Translations under genes and position numbers: made by a program
Shown: in pieces, positions 52,412 through 60,679 of the stretch
Position numbering within the stretch: position 1 is the stretch's first letter
Layout of the letters: each line of letters starts with the position of its first letter
Notes under the pieces: model-generated
What the model was told of the DNA's origin: nothing
What the model saw: only the letters and a program-made list of their open reading frames with translations
The model's database searches: none
Source: Niallia circulans
Lineage (GTDB): Bacteria > Bacillota > Bacilli > Bacillales > Cytobacillaceae
Assembly: GCF_003726095.1 (NCBI RefSeq)
Contig: NZ_CP026031.1
Coordinates: forward strand, 248,001 to 312,000
Reading direction: 5' to 3'
Length of the DNA stretch: 64,000 bases

Positions 52412-54025
52412 ATGGGGAAAATCAATAAGCTTCTTTCCACTTTTATTGTTGCCGGTCTTGTTCTAACAGGTTGCAGTGGTGAAAAGACAAGTAAAAGTGC
52501 TTCAACAGAAGATTTAAAATTAACTGATGTTACATTTCCTTTGAAAGAGAAAGCAACACTTCGTTTTATGACACAAAGCTCAGCTTTGGCACCAACCGAC
52601 CCGAATGAAAAGCTAATCTATCAAAGATTAGAGGAGCAGACAGGTGTTCATATTGATTGGAAAAACTATACGAAAGACCAATTTGTGGAGAAGCGGAATT
52701 TAGCGTTGGCAAGTGGGGAGCTGCCAGATGCCATTTTAGATGCTGCTTTCAGTGATTATGATTTATTGAAATATGCAAAGGATGGAACCATCATACCAGT
52801 TGAAGATTTAATTGATCAGTATATGCCTAATTTTAAAAAGGTGCTGGAAGAAGCTCCAGAATATAAATCGATGATTACAGCGCCAGATGGACATATATAC
52901 AGTTTTCCTTGGATTGAAGAGCTTGGCAGTGGAAAGAGCCGCATTCAAGTAGTTGATTGCCTTCCTTGGATAAATGTAGAATGGCTCAATAATTTAGGGC
53001 TGGAAATGCCAACAACAACTGAAGAACTGAAAGAGGTACTTCTTGCGTTTAAAACACAAGATCCAAATGGTAATGGAGAAGCAGATGAAATACCATTATC
53101 TTTTATTGTGAATCAAGGAGGAGAGGACCCAGCTTTCTTATTTGCTTCCTTTGGTTTAGGAGATAACTGGGATCATACGGTTGTTTCCAATGAAGGAAAA
53201 GTTATTTTTACTGCAGCAGAAGAAGGGTATAAAGAAGCGTTAAAATTCTTTAATGAACTAAATGATTTAGGTTTAATTGATGTAGAAGCATATGAACAAG
53301 ATTGGAATAAATATGTAGCGAAAGGAAAAGATTCAAAATACGGTCTTTACTTTACATGGGATAAAGGAAATATTAGTGGCATGAATGATACCTATGATGT
53401 AATGCCTCCATTAGAAGGACCAAGTGGTGAAAAAAATGTGGCGCAAACAAATGGATTTGGTCTTGATAGAGGAAGAATGGTTATCACAAGTGCGAATAAG
53501 AATTTAGAGTTAACCGCAAAATGGATTGATCAACTGTATGAACCACTGCAATCTGTTCAAGATAACTGGGGAACATATGGGGATACGAAACAGCAAAATA
53601 TTTTTGAATTTGATGAGAAAGCTGGTATGTTAAAGCATCTTCCGCTAGAAGGCGCAGCACCAGTTGAAATAAGAGAAAAAACAAATATCGCAGGACCATT
53701 GGCTATACTAGATGAGTATTATGGCGTGTACACAACAAAACCAGAAGATGCTGCTTGGCGATTAAATATTTTAGAAAAGAATATGGTTCCTCATATTAAA
53801 GCAGAGAACTTTTATCCACCAGTGTTTTTCTCACTAGAAGAGGCAGATGAAAAGGCAAAAATTGAAACAGATCTATTTGCTTATGTGAATAGAAAAAGAG
53901 CTGAATGGATGAGTAATGGAAAAATTGAAGAAGAATGGGAAGATTACTTGAAAGAATTAGAGAGACTAGGTCTAAGCACTTGGTTGCAAATTAAGCAGGA
54001 TGGCTATGACAGAACAGTAAATTAA
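52412..54025 (+). CDS. Oligosaccharide ABC transporter binding lipoprotein (LplA type)
   Basis: A 537-residue lipoprotein: lipobox VLTGC (FIVAGLVLTGCSG), Ser/Thr-rich linker, and a long CUT1-type binding fold (LIYQRLEEQTGVHIDWKNYTKDQF, DGTIIPVEDLIDQYMPNF). Its length over 500 matches LplA/YtcQ-type receptors for large ligands. ATG at 52412 with GGAGG 9 bases upstream; the ATG at 52397 is poorer. Next to the permeases and the GH32/fructokinase genes, so beta-fructo-oligosaccharides are the expected ligand. Confidence 0.9.
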   Translation: MGKINKLLSTFIVAGLVLTGCSGEKTSKSASTEDLKLTDVTFPLKEKATLRFMTQSSALAPTDPNEKLIYQRLEEQTGVHIDWKNYTKDQFVEKRNLALASGELPDAILDAAFSDYDLLKYAKDGTIIPVEDLIDQYMPNFKKVLEEAPEYKSMITAPDGHIYSFPWIEELGSGKSRIQVVDCLPWINVEWLNNLGLEMPTTTEELKEVLLAFKTQDPNGNGEADEIPLSFIVNQGGEDPAFLFASFGLGDNWDHTVVSNEGKVIFTAAEEGYKEALKFFNELNDLGLIDVEAYEQDWNKYVAKGKDSKYGLYFTWDKGNISGMNDTYDVMPPLEGPSGEKNVAQTNGFGLDRGRMVITSANKNLELTAKWIDQLYEPLQSVQDNWGTYGDTKQQNIFEFDEKAGMLKHLPLEGAAPVEIREKTNIAGPLAILDEYYGVYTTKPEDAAWRLNILEKNMVPHIKAENFYPPVFFSLEEADEKAKIETDLFAYVNRKRAEWMSNGKIEEEWEDYLKELERLGLSTWLQIKQDGYDRTVN

Positions 54026-54039
54026 TTGGAGGCATGACA

Positions 54040-55497
54040 TTGAAGATTACTAAACTCGAAAAATACAGACCAGCATTGCATTTTTCCCCTAAAAAAAATT
54101 GGATGAATGATCCGAATGGGTTAGTGTTTTTCAAAGGAGAATATCATTTGTTTTATCAGCATAATCCACATGGCAGCACATGGGGGCCAATGCATTGGGG
54201 GCATGCAGTCAGCAAAGATTTAATCGTATGGGAGGAATTAGAGATAGCTTTACATCCTGATGAGAATGGAACCATTTTTTCAGGCAGCATAGTTGTGGAT
54301 TGGAATAATACAACAGGCTTTTTTAACGATGAACCAGGGTTAGTGGCTATTTTTACCCATCACTTGGAGCCAGTTCATGGCAAGGAGGCTGTTCAGACAC
54401 AGAGTTTGGCATATAGCTTAGATAAGGGCAGATCGTGGATCAAATATGACGGGAATCCTGTACTTGCTCACCCTTCTAAACCCGATTTTAGAGACCCTAA
54501 AGTTTTTTGGCATAAAGAGTCCCAAAAGTGGATGATGGCTTTAGCTACAGGGCAAACCATCTCTTTCTATTCCGCTCCAAATTTAAAAGATTGGAAGTTT
54601 GAAAGTGAATTTGGAGAGAATTGTGGTTGTCACGAAGGGGTATGGGAATGTCCAGACTTATTTGAGTTACCAATAGACAATTCAAATGATAAAAAATGGG
54701 TGCTTATTGTCAGTATTGGCGATAATCCTCAATATGATGAAGGGTCGCGCACGCAGTATTTTGTTGGTTCATTTGATGGAAAGGAATTTATGCCAGAACA
54801 TGAAGAAATAAAATGGCTGGACTATGGGAAGGACAACTATGCTGGAGTGAGCTTTTCTGATATCCCTGAAGCAGATGGAAGACGAATTTATCTAGGCTGG
54901 ATGAGTAATTGGCGTTACGCTAATCAAGTTCCCACAGAAGGATGGAGAAGTCAGATGACTCTCCCTAGAGTGCTAGAATTGCGAGAGGAGAAGGAAGAGT
55001 ATTATCTCGTCCAGCATTTAGTGAGAGAATTAGATACCTATTTTGAAAGAAAAGAAGAAAGAACAGACACAATCATTACAGCCAAAGAAAGCACTGTTTT
55101 TGAAGTGGATGATGAATACACAGAGATAATCCTATCCTTAAAGAATATAAATGCAAATAAGTATGGATTAAAGATAGAACATACAGATTTACAGCATACA
55201 ACCATTACTATTGACGTTAACGAAAATGTACTGAGTCTGTCTCGTGAAAAATCTGGGATAGTTGATTTTTCTGATAACTTCCCTAAATTGCAGCGAGTTT
55301 ATCTGGAGGATTCTCAATCACTTGATCTACGAATAATTGTAGATTCTGCCTCCTTAGAACTATTTATCAATGGCGGAGAGCAAGCATTAACAAGTTTAAT
55401 TTTCCCTGATAAAGTAAGCAAACGGGTATGTTTGTTTGCAAAAGATGGGGAAGTGAATCTAGTATATGGAAAGGTATCTGTTCCTTCTAAAAATTGA
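54040..55497 (+). CDS. Intracellular GH32 beta-fructosidase
   Basis: A 485-residue enzyme without signal peptide, hydrolysing sucrose, sucrose-6-phosphate or fructo-oligosaccharides. The GH32 motifs are complete: NWMNDPNGL (nucleophile D24), FRDPKV (stabiliser) and ECPDLFEL (acid/base E), plus GPMHWGHAVSKDL. A C-terminal beta-sandwich with DSASLELFINGG is present. I chose TTG 54040, seven bases after GGAGG (54028-54032); the ATG at 54034 is only 1 base away. It sits in the ABC operon, so it most likely acts on imported levan oligosaccharides. Confidence 0.9.
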   Translation: MKITKLEKYRPALHFSPKKNWMNDPNGLVFFKGEYHLFYQHNPHGSTWGPMHWGHAVSKDLIVWEELEIALHPDENGTIFSGSIVVDWNNTTGFFNDEPGLVAIFTHHLEPVHGKEAVQTQSLAYSLDKGRSWIKYDGNPVLAHPSKPDFRDPKVFWHKESQKWMMALATGQTISFYSAPNLKDWKFESEFGENCGCHEGVWECPDLFELPIDNSNDKKWVLIVSIGDNPQYDEGSRTQYFVGSFDGKEFMPEHEEIKWLDYGKDNYAGVSFSDIPEADGRRIYLGWMSNWRYANQVPTEGWRSQMTLPRVLELREEKEEYYLVQHLVRELDTYFERKEERTDTIITAKESTVFEVDDEYTEIILSLKNINANKYGLKIEHTDLQHTTITIDVNENVLSLSREKSGIVDFSDNFPKLQRVYLEDSQSLDLRIIVDSASLELFINGGEQALTSLIFPDKVSKRVCLFAKDGEVNLVYGKVSVPSKN

Positions 55498-55509
55498 TAT
55501 ATAACCGAA

Positions 55510-55542
55510 AGCCAGGGGATTGAATGAATCTATCCTCTGGCT
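55510..55542 (+). terminator. Hairpin between GH32 and fructokinase genes
   Basis: AGCCAGGGGAT (55510-55520) / ATCCTCTGGCT (55532-55542), one mismatch, then ATTTTATAC. A weak terminator that may reduce downstream expression. Confidence 0.6.
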
Positions 55543-55591
55543 ATTTTATACGAAATTCAATGGAAAAAAGTTAGAAAAGTGGTGTAGAGAT

Positions 55592-56563
55592 ATGAGCGAT
55601 GTAACAGCGTTAGGAGAAATTTTAATTGATTTTACTCCCCAAGGTGAAAATGAACAAGGGTTTTCTATGTTTGTTGCCAATCCAGGTGGGGCTCCGGGGA
55701 ATGTTCTAGTGGCTTTATCCTGTTTGGGGCTGAGAACAGAATTTATTGGGTGTATAGGGAAGGATCATTTTGGGGAATTACTCGTTTCCACTTTACAGAA
55801 TAAAGGAGTGCAAACAAATGGAATTGTTTATTCCCCAATAAAAACGACACTAGCATTTGTGCATATTGATCATCAGGGGGATCGTTCATTTGATTTTTAT
55901 AGACAGCCTGGTGCAGACATGATGTTATCTAAAGATGATGTGGATTTATCATTAATAGCAGATGCAAAAATATTCCATGTAGGATCAATATCCATGACAA
56001 ATGAGCCAGCAAGAGAAGCAACTTTATTAGCATTAAATTATGCAAAAGAACAGCAAAAGATTATTTCATTTGATCCAAATCTTCGTCCATTACTATGGCA
56101 AAGCTTAGAGGAGGCAAAAGAACAAATCGAAGTAGTCTTGCATTTTGCAGATATAGTCAAAGTTTCGGAAGAAGAATTAGCATTTTTAACGGATACAACA
56201 GATATTTTTTCAGGAGCAAAGCAGTTATATAAAGAGTTTCATTTACGGCTGCTTTTTGTAACAGTGGGAGATAAGGGAAGCTATGCATATGGAGAGGATG
56301 GCTTAGTATTTGTCCCAGGAGCAGCTGTAAAAGCTATTGATACAACTGGATGCGGAGATGCATTTCTTGCTGGCGTTCTATATGAATTATTAAAGAGGGA
56401 TCTATTGAATTTTAAAATAAGCGAAGATATATTAAAGCAAATATTGAATTTCGGAAATGCGATGGGAGCATATGTGGCAACAAATAAAGGTGGAATTCCA
56501 GCCATGCCTACTCTTCACCAAATCGAAGACTTTATAGTAGTCAATAAAAAGGAAAAAAAATGA
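55592..56563 (+). CDS. Fructokinase (PfkB family)
   Basis: A 323-residue sugar kinase: NPGGAPGNV near the N-terminus, substrate-binding DRSFDFYRQPGAD and the DTTGCGDAF signature with catalytic Asp. It phosphorylates fructose to fructose 6-phosphate, completing levan/sucrose use with the GH32 enzyme. I chose the ATG at 55592 (MSDVTALGEILIDF), the normal ScrK start; the longer reading start at 55520 lies inside the hairpin region. The ribosome site is weak. Downstream of GH32 within the operon. Confidence 0.9.
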   Translation: MSDVTALGEILIDFTPQGENEQGFSMFVANPGGAPGNVLVALSCLGLRTEFIGCIGKDHFGELLVSTLQNKGVQTNGIVYSPIKTTLAFVHIDHQGDRSFDFYRQPGADMMLSKDDVDLSLIADAKIFHVGSISMTNEPAREATLLALNYAKEQQKIISFDPNLRPLLWQSLEEAKEQIEVVLHFADIVKVSEEELAFLTDTTDIFSGAKQLYKEFHLRLLFVTVGDKGSYAYGEDGLVFVPGAAVKAIDTTGCGDAFLAGVLYELLKRDLLNFKISEDILKQILNFGNAMGAYVATNKGGIPAMPTLHQIEDFIVVNKKEKK

Positions 56564-56594
56564 CGTTAAAAAGGAGGAGAGGGGGGATTTCAAA

Positions 56595-58454
56595 TTGAGA
56601 AAAAGAATATTAACGGCTGTTTTGTCTGTTACATGGCTATTAACGGGCTGTAGTATCAACCAAATGGGAAAGGAAGAGAAAAATTTGGATGGCTTGAGAC
56701 CGGATAACATGGAAGCTGCCACTTCCGATTATTATACAGAATTGTATCGACCCCAATACCATTTTTCAACCCCTTCTGGAAACTTAGCTGACCCTAATGG
56801 ACTCATCTATTTTGCGGGAGAGTATCATCTGTTTCATCAAAAAAATGGTAATTGGGCACACGCGGTGAGCAAGGATTTATTACATTGGGAACATTTGCCG
56901 ATTGCATTAGAACATGACCAATTAGGGCAAGCATTATCTGGAAGTGCTGTGGTGGATTGGAATGATTCCACAGGATTTTTTGAAGGGAAAGCCGGGTTAG
57001 TTGCCATCTATACAAATACAGAGGGAGGAGAATCCCAAAGCATTGCTTATAGTAAAGATAATGGGAGAACATGGGAAAGATATAAAGGAAACCCGGTTAT
57101 CCCAAACCCAGGAATAAAGGATTTTCGTGATCCAAAAGTATTTTGGCATGAGAGCACTAAAAAATGGGTAATGGTTGTTTCGACAAATCAAAGTGTGACG
57201 TTTTATCGTTCTGATAATTTGATTGACTGGGAGTTTCAGAGTCAATTTGGGGATAAGGAGGGATCTCATGCAGCTGTATGGGAGTGTCCTGATTTATTTG
57301 AATTGCCTGTAGATGGTGATGAGAATAAGAAGAAATGGGTATTGCAAGTTAGCGTTGGAGATAATGAAGAAACAAATGGATCAACTGCTCAATATTTTAT
57401 TGGAGAGTTTGACGGAACAAAATTTATTAATGATAATGCCCCAGAAACTATTTTAACAACAGATTTTGGGCAAGACTTTTATGCGGCTCAATCCTTTTCT
57501 GATATCCCGGAAAAAGATGGGCGCCGAATATGGTTAGGCTGGATGGCGAATTGGAGATATCCTTATCAATCGCCGACAGAACCATGGAAGGGATCTATGT
57601 CAATTCCACGTGAACTATATTTGAAAACCGTTAAGGATGGAAATATTAAATTATTTCAAGAACCGGTTAGAGAGTTAGAAAGTTTACGTGTCAATCATAT
57701 TGCTATTGATCCTATGGAGGTAAATGGGGAGCAGGCAATTGCTGACTTTTCGGGTACTACTTATGAATTTGAAGCTGTGCTGGAATGGGAAAACTTAGAG
57801 GAATTCGGTATTCGCGTTCGACAATCAGAGGACGAAAATACGGTTATAGGTGTAAATACAAAAGAGAATAAACTATTCTTAGATAGATCTCGTGCTGGGT
57901 TAGAAACGATATTGGATCGAAATGGGAATCCATTTCAATTTGGGAATAACCATACAACTACTTACCCTATTGAGGAGAAGCGAATAAAGATTAGAGGATT
58001 TGTTGATGAATCTTCTGTTGAGGTGTTTATAAACGATGGGGAATATGTCTTTACGAATTTAATCTATTCCCAGCCTACGAGCAACGGGATAGAGCTATAT
58101 ACAAAAGGTGGAAGCATGAAGGTTGCTTCACTAGAATTTTATCCTTTATATTCAACATGGAGAGAGCGCCCAAAGGAAGAGGAAGTCGAACGTATAGTAG
58201 TAAGTTCGGAATATTTAACTCTTAAAGAAGGAGAAATCCAAACTATTAAAGCGATTTTAAAGCCAGATTGGATTAAGAGCAGTTCTCCTTTTAGTTGGGA
58301 CATCGCTGAACAAGACATAATCGATATAACGGAGTCTACTGACGAAGGAAAAGGTATTTTCGTTAAAGCATTAAAACCAGGCGTAACAAACATACAGGTT
58401 AAGCATCCTGAAACGGAACTTACAAAGGAAGTAAAAATAAGGGTAATAAAATAA
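56595..58454 (+). CDS. Lipoprotein GH32 beta-fructosidase (SacC/levanase-like) with Ig-like tail
   Basis: A 619-residue surface enzyme: signal and lipobox WLLTGC (C19), GH32 five-blade domain (nucleophile D66, FRDPKV, ECPDLFELP), beta-sandwich module, and a C-terminal Ig-like (BIG2-type) domain (VVSSEYLTLKEGEIQTIKAIL, about residues 530-619). Highly similar in pattern to B. subtilis SacC, except that the first motif is NLADPNG instead of WMNDPNG, and the GPMHWG loop is shortened to KNGNWAH. Start TTG at 56595 after AGGAGGAGAGGGGGG. It lies 31 bases after fructokinase. Confidence 0.88.
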   Translation: MRKRILTAVLSVTWLLTGCSINQMGKEEKNLDGLRPDNMEAATSDYYTELYRPQYHFSTPSGNLADPNGLIYFAGEYHLFHQKNGNWAHAVSKDLLHWEHLPIALEHDQLGQALSGSAVVDWNDSTGFFEGKAGLVAIYTNTEGGESQSIAYSKDNGRTWERYKGNPVIPNPGIKDFRDPKVFWHESTKKWVMVVSTNQSVTFYRSDNLIDWEFQSQFGDKEGSHAAVWECPDLFELPVDGDENKKKWVLQVSVGDNEETNGSTAQYFIGEFDGTKFINDNAPETILTTDFGQDFYAAQSFSDIPEKDGRRIWLGWMANWRYPYQSPTEPWKGSMSIPRELYLKTVKDGNIKLFQEPVRELESLRVNHIAIDPMEVNGEQAIADFSGTTYEFEAVLEWENLEEFGIRVRQSEDENTVIGVNTKENKLFLDRSRAGLETILDRNGNPFQFGNNHTTTYPIEEKRIKIRGFVDESSVEVFINDGEYVFTNLIYSQPTSNGIELYTKGGSMKVASLEFYPLYSTWRERPKEEEVERIVVSSEYLTLKEGEIQTIKAILKPDWIKSSSPFSWDIAEQDIIDITESTDEGKGIFVKALKPGVTNIQVKHPETELTKEVKIRVIK

Positions 58455-58478
58455 AAGAGAATGAAAGCATTATACAGT

Positions 58479-58521
58479 ATGTAAAAGCACTTCTCCCAAA
58501 TAAGGAAAAGTGCTTTTACAT
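58479..58521. terminator. Bidirectional terminator between levanase and levB-like genes
   Basis: Perfect 14-bp stem ATGTAAAAGCACTT (58479-58492) / AAGTGCTTTTACAT (58508-58521), 15-nt loop, followed by a T-containing tail. Confidence 0.82.
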
Positions 58522-58663
58522 ATTGTTTCTAAATAGAGGGTACTTAAGAAAAAATGCCATCACTAAATAGGGTAGACTCTACAGTAGATATGGTAAAAGG
58601 CAAGCTGACAATTAGTGAAAAAGGATATTCGGTTTTCTGGCTTTGGAAAGAGTGGCAATTCCA

Positions 58664-60232
58664 TTAATCTAAGTGTGTAATCGTCATATTCTTAAAGATT
58701 GCTGTCCCGCCATCTGAATACAACGTGATGCCTTGATCAACTGCGTGAGGAAATATTAAATTCGATTGCACAACCTTCCCATCATCTACAAAAACCTCGA
58801 TACTACTTTTATCAACAAGGATCTTTAAATGTACTTGTTTTTGTTCAGCAGGAAAGGGTGCTGTACTTTCTGAATGTGAATTCTGCTGATCTGGATGTTC
58901 GGTAAAAGAACGATCTACATACGAGTAGTTATCTTTTATAAATATTCCTACATTCACATATCGCGTTTGATCAGAAGATTCTCTAAGTCTTAAACCGACA
59001 TTATCTAACTCTGTCCATGAGATGTCTGTCTCTAGTTGATAAATTTCTCCTGTCATCTCTAGTTGCTTTTGGCCATTTACTTCTATTTCCTTTAGATAAT
59101 CGTTCGTCTTGGCTAGGTTGTTGTATGCTTCGATTGGTTGGGAAGCTAAATAATAGGAATTTTCCCCATTATTTTTTAATTGAATTTGTCGCACAACAGA
59201 ATCCATTCCATTAAAGCCTTCTTGTAATGTAGGGGTATTGTCGGCATAATTCCAATTATTCATCCATGCAAAAGCATATCTTTTTTTGTAATCATCACTA
59301 TTGCTTCCATCCTCAAATGTCACTCCAGCATACCAATCTAAACCATAATCAAGCCATTGGGGTTCTGGATGATCAGCTGTAAAATGCTTTCCATCAAAAT
59401 GACCAATCCAATAAGCATAAGTATTAGGCTGATTCTTTGTTTTTCCATTTGCGCTCGCACCAAGCACCCATTTGAAGCTCCCATCATTTGTCTGCATATA
59501 GTAAAGGTCCGGACATTCCACAATTCCTATATCGTTTGTGAAGAAATCGCTGAGATATGTCCAATCTTTCAGATTAGAGGATTCATAAAAACCAACCTTT
59601 GTTCCTTCTGCCATTAACATTATCCATTTACGATACTCTTTTGACCAAATGATTTTGGGATCACGAAAATCATCGGTTCCGGGGTTTTCCATAATAGGTG
59701 TATCGCTAGATGAAGTGAATGTATTTCCATTATCGAGGCTATACCACAAGAACTGTTCTTGTTTTTGCTGATTAGCTGACGGCTGAGTGACGATTGCGAT
59801 AAGTGCTCCATATCCAAATCCGGCAGTATTTTCCTTATCAACAACGACAGAACCTGACCAAGGGTCTCCATTTTGATTCGTGTATTTTGGAATGGCAATT
59901 CCTTTATCCTTCCAGTGCACTAAATCTTTTGATATAGCATGTCTCCATTCTGTACCATTACCATCAGGATAATCACCATTGTAAAGATAATAATAATGAT
60001 AGTAACCATCTAAATAGATTGGTTTTTGCGGGTCGTTTTTCCACTTGTCCGGAGTAGTAAAATGGTATTTGGCACGATAGGATTGACCATCAGAAACAAC
60101 GGTCTTTTCTTGCTGGTCTACTGTTTCAGTAAAAACCTTAGTGATTTGATGCCAAAATAAGAGGATGCCGACAAGTATAATAAGGCATAAGAGAAATAGG
60201 ACTTTCTGTGTGTGCTTTGCTGGTTTCTTCAA
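58664..60232 (-). CDS. levB: Endolevanase LevB (GH32), membrane-anchored
   Basis: A 522-residue protein close in pattern to B. subtilis LevB: N-terminal helix (about 11-30), YHFTTPDKWKNDPQKPIYLDG (shown as parts; nucleophile D67), GTEWRHAISKDLVHW, FRDPKI, VECPDLYYM (acid/base E) and C-terminal sandwich LVDKSSIEVFVDDG. It should cut levan internally, releasing levan oligosaccharides at the cell surface. As in B. subtilis it is downstream of sacB on the same strand, but here a terminator-like hairpin and a repeat element separate the two by 447 bases. Confidence 0.93.
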   Translation of the reverse strand: MKKPAKHTQKVLFLLCLIILVGILLFWHQITKVFTETVDQQEKTVVSDGQSYRAKYHFTTPDKWKNDPQKPIYLDGYYHYYYLYNGDYPDGNGTEWRHAISKDLVHWKDKGIAIPKYTNQNGDPWSGSVVVDKENTAGFGYGALIAIVTQPSANQQKQEQFLWYSLDNGNTFTSSSDTPIMENPGTDDFRDPKIIWSKEYRKWIMLMAEGTKVGFYESSNLKDWTYLSDFFTNDIGIVECPDLYYMQTNDGSFKWVLGASANGKTKNQPNTYAYWIGHFDGKHFTADHPEPQWLDYGLDWYAGVTFEDGSNSDDYKKRYAFAWMNNWNYADNTPTLQEGFNGMDSVVRQIQLKNNGENSYYLASQPIEAYNNLAKTNDYLKEIEVNGQKQLEMTGEIYQLETDISWTELDNVGLRLRESSDQTRYVNVGIFIKDNYSYVDRSFTEHPDQQNSHSESTAPFPAEQKQVHLKILVDKSSIEVFVDDGKVVQSNLIFPHAVDQGITLYSDGGTAIFKNMTITHLD

Positions 60233-60276
60233 GTAATATCACCGCGCTTATCCTGTATTTTTTGCTATTGGTAAAA

Positions 60277-60669
60277 GAGGGTGGGACAAAGCAAAATAAA
60301 TAATGGATAAAGACGAACAATCTCTAATTTAGTGGTGAATCCAATTCGTTCCATTGCGTTACAGACACTCCATTTCACTCCGTTTTTAAAGAGTATTTCG
60401 TTCCAACATTTTTTTCAAAAAGAAACTAAATGGAGCAGACTGAATACACGGAGACTCCTATGGGAGCTGCGAGAAGTCCAAGACCCCGCAGGAACGAGGA
60501 GGCTTGGCGCTCGCCCCATGAAAAGCGAAGTGTATTCAGTCTGCGGGTGATTACCACACACCTTTTTTCTTCAATAAATAAAAATCCCAAACAATTATAC
60601 CAATCCTTTTTAGTATGAATGTATAATTGTTCGGGTTATATTAAATTGAAATACTTTTATCCCAACCTC
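60277..60669. repeat. Structured intergenic repeat, copy 2, inside larger inverted repeat
   Basis: Core at 60435-60544: a perfect 15-bp terminal inverted repeat, GCAGACTGAATACAC (60435-60449) and its complement at 60530-60544, encloses GAGACTCCTATGGGAGCTG, AGACCCCGCAGG and GCTCGCCCCATGAAAA, the same motif order as in the copy at 40664-40786. An outer imperfect inverted repeat, GAGGGTGGGACAAA (60277-60290) and TTTATCCCAACCTC (60656-60669), 12 of 14 matching, encloses the gap. No coding sequence is supported in the block. Confidence 0.75.
60575..60635 (-). terminator. Terminator of sacB
   Basis: CCCAAACAATTATAC (60586-60600) pairs with GTATAATTGTTCGGG (60621-60635), 14 of 15, 20-nt loop. On the minus strand the stem is followed by a T-rich run, so transcription from sacB would mostly stop before levB. 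Confidence 0.75.
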
Positions 60670-60679
60670 GTTTTTTTAT

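Noticed and set aside
60332..60618. Two overlapping frames inside repeat copy 2
   Set aside because: They run across the inverted repeats in different frames, as expected of a non-coding structured element.
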